Made by a program: the position numbers and the translations under genes. The notes under the pieces were generated by a model, which worked only from the letters and a program-made list of their open reading frames with translations, was not told the origin of the DNA and did not search any database. This document shows positions 59,095 through 64,000 of a DNA stretch of 64,000 nucleotides, piece by piece; position 1 is the first letter of the stretch; each line of letters starts with the position of its first letter. This stretch comes from Pseudomonas bubulae (GTDB lineage Bacteria > Pseudomonadota > Gammaproteobacteria > Pseudomonadales > Pseudomonadaceae), in assembly GCF_900618535.1 (NCBI RefSeq), contig NZ_UYJA01000006.1, positions 124,001 through 188,000 of the forward strand, written 5' to 3'.

Positions 59095-61173
59095 ATGGCA
59101 AACCCGGACGCCCCAAGCCAACAGCACGCGGCCACGCGTGTGTTGCAACCGACCGTCAAATCGCATCTGGCGTTTACGCTGCTCTGTGCCTTGATCATGA
59201 TGGTGATGTTCACCCTGTTGCGGGTGGCATTGCTGGTTTACAACCGGGAAATGATCCTCGACACCCCGGCATCGACGTTCCTTGAAGCCTTCGGCAACGG
59301 TCTGCGCTTTGACGCGCGGATTGTCGTGTACTTCAGTATTCCACTGCTGCTGGCGGTGCTCAGTGTCAAGGCCATGGCCATGCGCGGTGTGCTGCGTTTC
59401 TGGCTGACTGCAGCATCCAGCCTGGCGCTGTTTTTGGGCCTGATGGAGATGGACTTCTACCGTGAGTTCCATCAGCGTCTTAACGGTCTGGTTTTCCAGT
59501 ATGTGAAGGAAGACCCGAAAACCGTGATGAGCATGCTTTGGTATGGCTTCCCGGTGGTGCGTTACCTGCTGTCCTGGGCTGTCGGCACTGTCATTTTGTA
59601 CTTTGCCTTCCGCGGCGCCGACCGCGTGACCCGTTCCAGCGCTACCCGCGCGGCTGCTGGCACTTCGCGTGCGGTGGCGCCCTGGTACGGCCGTGCAGCG
59701 GTATTTGTCGTGCTGCTGCTGGTGTGTGTGGTCCTGGCCCGTGGCACATTGCGTCAGGGTCCTCCGCTGCGTTGGGGTGATGCCTACACAACCGACTCCA
59801 ACTTCGCCAATCAGTTGGGGCTCAACGGCTCTCTGTCATTGATTGCCGCTGCGAAAAGCCGCTTCGGTGACGATCGCACCAATATCTGGAAGGCTACCCT
59901 TGAGCAGCCCGTAGCGACGCAGACCGTGCGCGACATGCTGCTGACTGAAAATGACAAGCTGGTTGATCCTGATACCGCTCCTGTGCGTCGCGACACCACG
60001 CCGCCTGCGGAAAAAACCCTGCCTATCAAGAACGTCGTCGTAATCCTGATGGAAAGCTTCGCCGGTCACTCGGTGGGTGCGCTGGGTCGTCCGGGCAATA
60101 TCACCCCGTACTTCGATGAGCTGTCCAAGCAAGGCTTGCTGTTCGAGCGCTTCTTCTCCAATGGCACCCATACCCACCAGGGCATGTTTGCCACCATGGC
60201 GTGCTTCCCGAACCTGCCGGGTTTTGAATACCTGATGCAGACCCCGGAAGGCAGCCACAAGCTGTCCGGCTTGCCGGAACTGCTCAGCGCCCGCAAGTTC
60301 GATGACGTGTATGTCTACAATGGCGACTTTGCCTGGGACAACCAGTCTGGTTTCTTCAGTAACCAGGGCATGACCACTTTTGTAGGTCGTAACGATTTCG
60401 TTGACCCGGTGTTCTCTGATCCTACCTGGGGTGTGTCCGACCAGGACATGTTCAACCGCGGCCTGGAAGAGCTGAAAAAGCGTGAAGGCAAAGAGCCTTT
60501 CTATGCGCTGCTGCAAACCCTGTCCAACCACACGCCGTATGCCTTGCCTACGCCATTGCCGGTCGAGCCGGTAACCGATCGCGGTTCGCTCAACGAGCAT
60601 TTGACGGCGATGCGTTATTCCGACTGGGCGCTGGGGCAGTTCTTCGAAAAAGCGCGCAAAGAACCCTACTTCAAGGAAACCCTGTTTGTGATCGTGGGCG
60701 ACCACGGTTTCGGTAACGAGCAGCAGATTTCCGAGATGGACCTGGGGCGTTTCAACGTGCCGTTGCTGCTGATCGGCCCTGGTATCCAGGAGAAGTTTGG
60801 TACACGCACTGATATCGTGGGCACTCAGGTCGACATCGTGCCAACCATCATGGGGCGTCTGGGTGGTGAGTTCCGTCAGCAATGCTGGGGCCGTGACCTG
60901 CTGACTCTGCCTGAGGGTGACAAGGGCAGTGGTGTGATCAAGCCGTCTGGCAGTGACCAGACCGTGGCGATCATCAGTGACGACCACTTGCTGGTGCAGC
61001 CTAAAGACATGCCGGCCAAGGTTTGGCAGTACAAATTGGGTGCCAACCCTGAAGCGACAGTGGTCACTGACTCGCCTGAAGCGACCGAGCTGAAGAAAAA
61101 GCTCGAATCCTTCCTGCAGACCGCGACCAAGAGCCTGCTGGACAACACCGCAGGTGTGGCTGATCCGAAATAA
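59095..61173 (+). CDS. LTA-synthase-like membrane sulfatase
   Basis: A 692-residue inner-membrane protein. Five N-terminal helices (to about residue 220) are followed by a periplasmic alkaline-phosphatase/sulfatase domain: IKNVVVILMESFAGHSVGAL (metal-binding E), NGTHTHQG (candidate Thr nucleophile) and VIVGDHGFGNE (metal-binding D and H). LTA synthases of Gram-positives transfer glycerol phosphate; in Gram-negatives such proteins often modify lipid A, glucans or phospholipid-derived polymers. The true substrate is unknown. Terminator follows. Confidence 0.88.
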   Translation: MANPDAPSQQHAATRVLQPTVKSHLAFTLLCALIMMVMFTLLRVALLVYNREMILDTPASTFLEAFGNGLRFDARIVVYFSIPLLLAVLSVKAMAMRGVLRFWLTAASSLALFLGLMEMDFYREFHQRLNGLVFQYVKEDPKTVMSMLWYGFPVVRYLLSWAVGTVILYFAFRGADRVTRSSATRAAAGTSRAVAPWYGRAAVFVVLLLVCVVLARGTLRQGPPLRWGDAYTTDSNFANQLGLNGSLSLIAAAKSRFGDDRTNIWKATLEQPVATQTVRDMLLTENDKLVDPDTAPVRRDTTPPAEKTLPIKNVVVILMESFAGHSVGALGRPGNITPYFDELSKQGLLFERFFSNGTHTHQGMFATMACFPNLPGFEYLMQTPEGSHKLSGLPELLSARKFDDVYVYNGDFAWDNQSGFFSNQGMTTFVGRNDFVDPVFSDPTWGVSDQDMFNRGLEELKKREGKEPFYALLQTLSNHTPYALPTPLPVEPVTDRGSLNEHLTAMRYSDWALGQFFEKARKEPYFKETLFVIVGDHGFGNEQQISEMDLGRFNVPLLLIGPGIQEKFGTRTDIVGTQVDIVPTIMGRLGGEFRQQCWGRDLLTLPEGDKGSGVIKPSGSDQTVAIISDDHLLVQPKDMPAKVWQYKLGANPEATVVTDSPEATELKKKLESFLQTATKSLLDNTAGVADPK

Positions 61174-61186
61174 TCAGCCAGTTAAA

Positions 61187-61215
61187 TAAAAAAGAGGCCT
61201 CAGGGCCTCTTTTTT
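61187..61215. terminator. Bidirectional terminator
   Basis: A-run, GAGGCC, loop TCAG, GGCCTC, then six T. It serves the LTA-synthase-like gene on the plus strand and the DUF3309 gene on the minus strand (stop at 61222). Confidence 0.88.
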
Positions 61216-61221
61216 ATTGGG

Positions 61222-61374
61222 TCAAATCTTGCCGAGCAACAGTAATATCAACAGTACAACCAGTACGGTACCGATAATCCCTGAGGGGCCATAGCCCCAG
61301 CTTTTGGAGTGCGGAAACACAGGTAATCCGCCGATTAACAGCAAAATCAGGACGATAAGAAGAATTGTGGTCAT
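61222..61374 (-). CDS. DUF3309 small membrane protein
   Basis: A 50-residue protein: MTTILLIVLILLLIGGLPVF, then the HSKSWGYGPSG loop and a second helix LVVLLILLLLG. It matches the DUF3309 family of two-helix proteins of unknown role. I use ATG at 61374, at a good distance from AAGGA; ATG at 61380 is also in frame. Confidence 0.85.
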   Translation of the reverse strand: MTTILLIVLILLLIGGLPVFPHSKSWGYGPSGIIGTVLVVLLILLLLGKI

Positions 61375-61581
61375 GAGCATTTCCTTTTTGTGGTGTTCCG
61401 CCAACGTTCAGTTTTACGGGGCGCCGCTTCAGGAACAAGGATGGGCAGTGCTTATAAAATCCGACTCTCCTGCTCGATGAATAATTCAACTTTTTTCATG
61501 CCGTACTCAAAAACAGTTCTGCCTTGATCGGTGGCAGGTGCGCAGGTAGGGTGGCGCGCTGCCCACCTGGAAACACTGCAC

Positions 61582-61914
61582 ATGCTCAATTACGTTTGGT
61601 TTTTTTTGGCTGCCCTGTTTGAAATTGCAGGCTGCTACGGGTTCTGGATGTGGCTTCGTCAGGGCAAAAGTGCCTGGTGGGCTTTGCCCGCCATTCTGAG
61701 CCTGGTGCTGTTTGCCCTGCTGCTGACCAAGGTTGAGGCAGCCTATGCCGGGCGGGCCTATGCGGCCTATGGCGGGATTTACATCGTGACATCCATTGCC
61801 TGGCTGGCAGTGGTGGAACGTATCCGGCCACTGGGCTCAGATTGGCTCGGGGTAGGACTGTGCGTGATTGGCGCGACCATCATCTTGCTGGGACCGCGTT
61901 TTACCCCCTCGTAA
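61582..61914 (+). CDS. UPF0060/YnfA-family membrane protein
   Basis: A 110-residue protein with four helices: MLNYVWFFLAALFEIAGCYG, SLVLFALLLTKVEAAYAGRA, YGGIYIVTSIAWLAVVERIR and LGVGLCVIGATIILLGPR. This is the YnfA (UPF0060) family, distantly related to small multidrug transporters. An export function is plausible but untested. Start ATG at 61582; longer in-frame starts lack conserved residues. Confidence 0.9.
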   Translation: MLNYVWFFLAALFEIAGCYGFWMWLRQGKSAWWALPAILSLVLFALLLTKVEAAYAGRAYAAYGGIYIVTSIAWLAVVERIRPLGSDWLGVGLCVIGATIILLGPRFTPS

Positions 61915-62049
61915 AGGGAAAATTCCGTAGGGAGTACGTAGGAATAAGCCTTGTATGCAGTAGGTTGTAACTGAATTAACTTGTAAGTATTGAAGCCGGT
62001 TTTTATGCCGTGCAGTCTTTGTGGCTCCCCACCCTTGAGGATGAGAGCC

Positions 62050-62253
62050 ATGCAGATACTGAGTCGAACCGTCGGAGAGCATTTTTCAATCGGGGAAGAT
62101 ATAACGCTGTTTGTCATCGCCGTTAACGGCAACAACGTGCGCCTGGGGATTGAAGCTCCCAGGCATATCAGCGTGCATCGCTCGGAAATTTATGAGCGGA
62201 TAAAAAACCAGCCCGTCGGGCAGCAGGCAACCGGATCTTCGGCCAAGGTTTAA
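62050..62253 (+). CDS. CsrA/RsmA-family RNA-binding regulator, divergent paralogue
   Basis: A 67-residue CsrA-type protein: MQILSRTVGEHFSIGEDITL, NGNNVRLGIEAP and the RNA-contact segment SVHRSEIYERI. The canonical form begins MLILTRRVGE, so this is a divergent member with a longer hydrophilic tail (NQPVGQQATGSSAKV). CsrA dimers bind GGA motifs in mRNA leaders to repress translation. In Pseudomonas several copies exist (RsmA, RsmE, RsmI); which one this is cannot be told. The start after GAGGATGAGAGCC is preferred. Confidence 0.88.
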   Translation: MQILSRTVGEHFSIGEDITLFVIAVNGNNVRLGIEAPRHISVHRSEIYERIKNQPVGQQATGSSAKV

Positions 62254-62477
62254 TCAAAAAATTCCTTCGGTACCGCGTGCCTGGGCATCAGTTGGCATTG
62301 CTGGCTTTCCAGATCGAAGAAAATTACTGCCTGGCCTTTGCTCAATGCATGTCGAACCCGCAGTACACGGGTTTCCTGGGGAGTGTCATCGCCGTTGTCC
62401 GTGCCGTCGCGACTCACAAAGTCCTCGATCAGGCGGGTGAGGGTGTCGGGTTCAAGCTGGTCGTAGGGGATAAGCAT
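62250..62477 (-). CDS. YheU-family (UPF0270) protein
   Basis: A 75-residue protein MLIPYDQLEPDTLTRLIEDF with VSRDGTDNGDDTPQE and a final strand CQLMPRHAVP. This is the YheU/UPF0270 family, of unknown function. The stop overlaps the csrA-type gene stop by 4 nt (convergent). Confidence 0.88.
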   Translation of the reverse strand: MLIPYDQLEPDTLTRLIEDFVSRDGTDNGDDTPQETRVLRVRHALSKGQAVIFFDLESQQCQLMPRHAVPKEFFD

Positions 62478-62522
62478 CTTGGGCTCTCGTAAGCAAGCGT
62501 GTTGAGGTGGTTGGCCTTGGGC

Positions 62523-63524
62523 TTAAATCGCCTTGTTGCGGTTGTCCCAGTAATGCTGAGCCAGTTCAAAAGCTTGCGCCCGGGGTGTGCCCAGACCGCG
62601 CAATGCCAGGGCCATGGTCGACAGCAAGGCCAGTTGCGGGTAGCTGTCCTGGACTTCTCCACGCCACAATGCCTTGAGGTGTTCAGGGTCTAGTGACGCT
62701 GGTTTGACATGGCGCTGTGAAGACAGTGCTGGCCATTCTTCATCCCAGTCAACACCAGCTGTAGTGCCGTAAAGATGGCTTGCGCTATCGGGGTTGATTT
62801 CGACTTCGCCGCCATCACCCTTGACCACAATACTGGTGTCACCCAGCAAACCGCTGGCTTCGCGATGCACGCTTTGATAGCCCGGATGGAAGATGCTTTG
62901 CAGGCCGCAGCGCGCACCCAGCGGGTTGAGTATGCGAGCCAATGAATGAATCGGCGAGCGCAGCCCGAGGGTGTTGCGCAGATCGATCATGCGTTGCAAT
63001 TGTGGCGCCCAGTCCTGCAGCGGCATAAAGGCCGGATTCCCCGCATCCAGGGCCTCGTTGACACTTTGCCAGTTGCGACACAGTGGAATGGCCAGCGCGT
63101 CGAGAAGCTGCTCGCTGTACATTCGGCCCGCGGTATGGGCGCCGCCGCCATGCATGAAAATGCGTACACCGTGCTGTGCCAGGCACTTGGCTGCCAGCAA
63201 GTACCAGGGCAGGTGGCGTTTTTTACCGGCGTAAGTCGGCCAGTCAATGTCGACCTTGATCGCGGGAGGTGTCAGTCGCTCCCTGACGGCCTCGGTAAAA
63301 CCGGCCATTTCCTCTGCGCTTTCTTCTTTATGCCGCAGCAACATGAGGAAGGCGCCCAGTTGCGTGTCTTCTGCCTTGTCGTCAAGCAGCATGCCCATGG
63401 CTTCGCGGGCTTCTTCCCGAGTCAGGTTGCGGGCACCCCGTTTGCCTTTGCCCAGGATGCGTACAAATTGCGCAAAAGGGTGTTCGGCGGGAGTTTCAAG
63501 TGTCAGCGCAGCGGGAGTGTTCAT
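62523..63524 (-). CDS. ybiB: YbiB-type glycosyl/phosphoribosyl transferase-fold protein
   Basis: A 333-residue protein with the anthranilate phosphoribosyltransferase fold: FVRILGKGKRGARNLTREEA at the start, RHKEESAEEMAGFTEAVRER, the loop VRIFMHGGGAHTAGRM, and IFHPGYQSVHREASGLLGD. YbiB/TrpD2 proteins lack the enzyme activity of TrpD and bind nucleic acids; they are LexA-linked in E. coli. Start ATG at 63524 overlaps the tusE stop (ATGA) so coupled to tusE; TTG at 63530 is the alternative. Confidence 0.88.
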   Translation of the reverse strand: MNTPAALTLETPAEHPFAQFVRILGKGKRGARNLTREEAREAMGMLLDDKAEDTQLGAFLMLLRHKEESAEEMAGFTEAVRERLTPPAIKVDIDWPTYAGKKRHLPWYLLAAKCLAQHGVRIFMHGGGAHTAGRMYSEQLLDALAIPLCRNWQSVNEALDAGNPAFMPLQDWAPQLQRMIDLRNTLGLRSPIHSLARILNPLGARCGLQSIFHPGYQSVHREASGLLGDTSIVVKGDGGEVEINPDSASHLYGTTAGVDWDEEWPALSSQRHVKPASLDPEHLKALWRGEVQDSYPQLALLSTMALALRGLGTPRAQAFELAQHYWDNRNKAI

Positions 63525-63856
63525 AGGCAATTGGTCGGTTTGGGCAGGCCCGCCAGCTTGGCGGCGAGTTTGGCAGGGGGGCCGTTAAACAGTCGGTTGA
63601 GATGCAGGCTATTGCCCTTTTCTGGACCCAATTTGAGTGCCGTGTACTTGATCAGAGGGCGAGTGGCAGGCGATAGCTCGAACTCCTGATAAAAGCTGCG
63701 CAACAACTCGAGGATTTCCCAGTGTTCGGCGCTCAACTCAATACCTGCCTGCGCCGCCAGTGCCTGAGCAACATCAGCGGACCAGTCGTTGAGATCGAGC
63801 AGATAACCGTCCTTGTCCAGCTCGATATTTTTACCGTTGAGGGTGAGCGTATTCAT
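63521..63856 (-). CDS. tusE: Sulfur relay protein TusE (DsrC family)
   Basis: A 111-residue DsrC/TusE protein: MNTLTLNGKNIELDKDGYLL, DWSADVAQALAAQAGIELSA, HWEILELLRSFYQEF and the conserved C-terminus GLPKPTNCL with the penultimate reactive cysteine. TusE takes sulfur from TusBCD to MnmA for 2-thiouridine in tRNA. ATGA overlaps link it to tusB upstream and ybiB downstream. Confidence 0.95.
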   Translation of the reverse strand: MNTLTLNGKNIELDKDGYLLDLNDWSADVAQALAAQAGIELSAEHWEILELLRSFYQEFELSPATRPLIKYTALKLGPEKGNSLHLNRLFNGPPAKLAAKLAGLPKPTNCL

Positions 63857-64000
63857 AGCCAGCTGTTGACCTTGTCGTAACGAATCGACAGCTCGACGAA
63901 AGCCGGGTAATCAACGCAGGCCGCCCATGGCGGACATTCCAGGTTGCGTGCCTGCAAGTCCTCTTCAAGGATAAATACGGTTTTTCCAGTCAGGGCTGTG
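63853..64000 (-). CDS. tusB: Sulfurtransferase complex subunit TusB, C-terminal part
   Basis: The visible 48 codons end in VELSIRYDKVNSWL, the typical TusB (DsrH family) C-terminus, with VFILEEDLQARNL before it. Cut by the window edge on its 5' side. The stop overlaps the tusE start (TGA at 63853-63855). TusB forms the TusBCD hexamer in the sulfur relay. Confidence 0.9.
   Translation of the reverse strand, partial: TALTGKTVFILEEDLQARNLECPPWAACVDYPAFVELSIRYDKVNSWL

Noticed and set aside
59836..60987. Long minus-strand open frame (383 codons) inside the LTA-synthase-like gene
   Set aside because: Antisense to a clear sulfatase gene; no recognisable domain, biased composition.
1..64000. CRISPR arrays, tRNA, rRNA, prophage or complete insertion sequences
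   Set aside because: No regularly spaced direct repeats, no tRNA-like cloverleaf or rRNA segment, and no integrase or IS transposase other than the RAYT were recognised.

Overview
The window reads as chromosome of a fluorescent-group Pseudomonas. The evidence is the intact ccmABCDEFGHI operon, the purine-catabolism set (puuD, puuE, uraD, uraH, alc, allA), the neighbours prmB, aroC and mtnBDC, the tusE/tusB genes, a DUF3509 protein, and many copies of the GTGGGAGCGGGCTTGC-type REP repeat typical of the genus. Protein similarity and gene order were judged by eye; no database search was run. Genes are dense, both edge genes (a LysR regulator and tusB) are cut by the window, and no rRNA, tRNA, CRISPR array or prophage was seen.

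Layout. 1-2.2 kb: LysR regulator, VOC-fold protein and amidase. 2.2-4.1 kb: a FlhB-C-terminal-like/FliK-like pair. 4.3-11.2 kb: the cytochrome c maturation operon with translationally overlapping genes. 11.4-20.7 kb: lipoprotein, SDR, sodium:solute symporter with a 43-residue companion, PhzF-like protein, topB, sulfate-binding protein, potassium channel and urea transporter. 20.8-25.1 kb: glxR-hyi-gcl (glyoxylate to glycerate) and a divergent GlcG/HbpS-like gene. 25.1-25.8 kb: a REP-associated tyrosine transposase (RAYT) gene flanked by two identical 63-nt REPINs. 25.8-29.5 kb: two TetR regulators, a DUF808 protein and an MFS exporter. 29.5-40.5 kb: purine/urate catabolism (two Tsx-like porins, NCS2 permease, puuD, allA, alc, uraD, puuE, uraH, AzgA-type permease). 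40.8-47.2 kb: MarR, aminotransferase, GST, glutaredoxin-like protein, folE, Smr protein, isochorismatase-like protein and prmB. 47.4-55.6 kb: GH3 glycosidase, two proteins of less clear role, aroC, a frameshifted MFS gene and mtnB-mtnD-mtnC. 55.7-64 kb: DUF3509, ankyrin, speE, an LTA-synthase-like sulfatase, small membrane proteins, a CsrA paralogue, YheU, YbiB, tusE and tusB.

How the genes connect. Urate taken up by the porins and permeases is oxidised by PuuD, then processed by UraH and UraD to allantoin. PuuE opens allantoin to allantoate, allantoicase gives ureidoglycolate and AllA releases glyoxylate and urea. Gcl, Hyi and GlxR turn glyoxylate into glycerate, and a urea transporter lies next to them. 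A perfect palindrome, TTGTATACAA, lies before gcl, the HbpS-like gene, puuE and the AzgA permease, and a one-mismatch copy lies before uraH. This suggests one regulon whose regulator is outside the window. PuuD carries a CXXCH heme site, so its maturation should depend on the ccm operon.

The most notable items are the RAYT/REPIN locus with at least ten related repeats, a second family of long-armed inverted repeats with no visible transposase, the TTGTATACAA regulon, a triple TetR operator, a perfect MarR-type palindrome, and an exact 10-bp tandem duplication that frameshifts an MFS gene.
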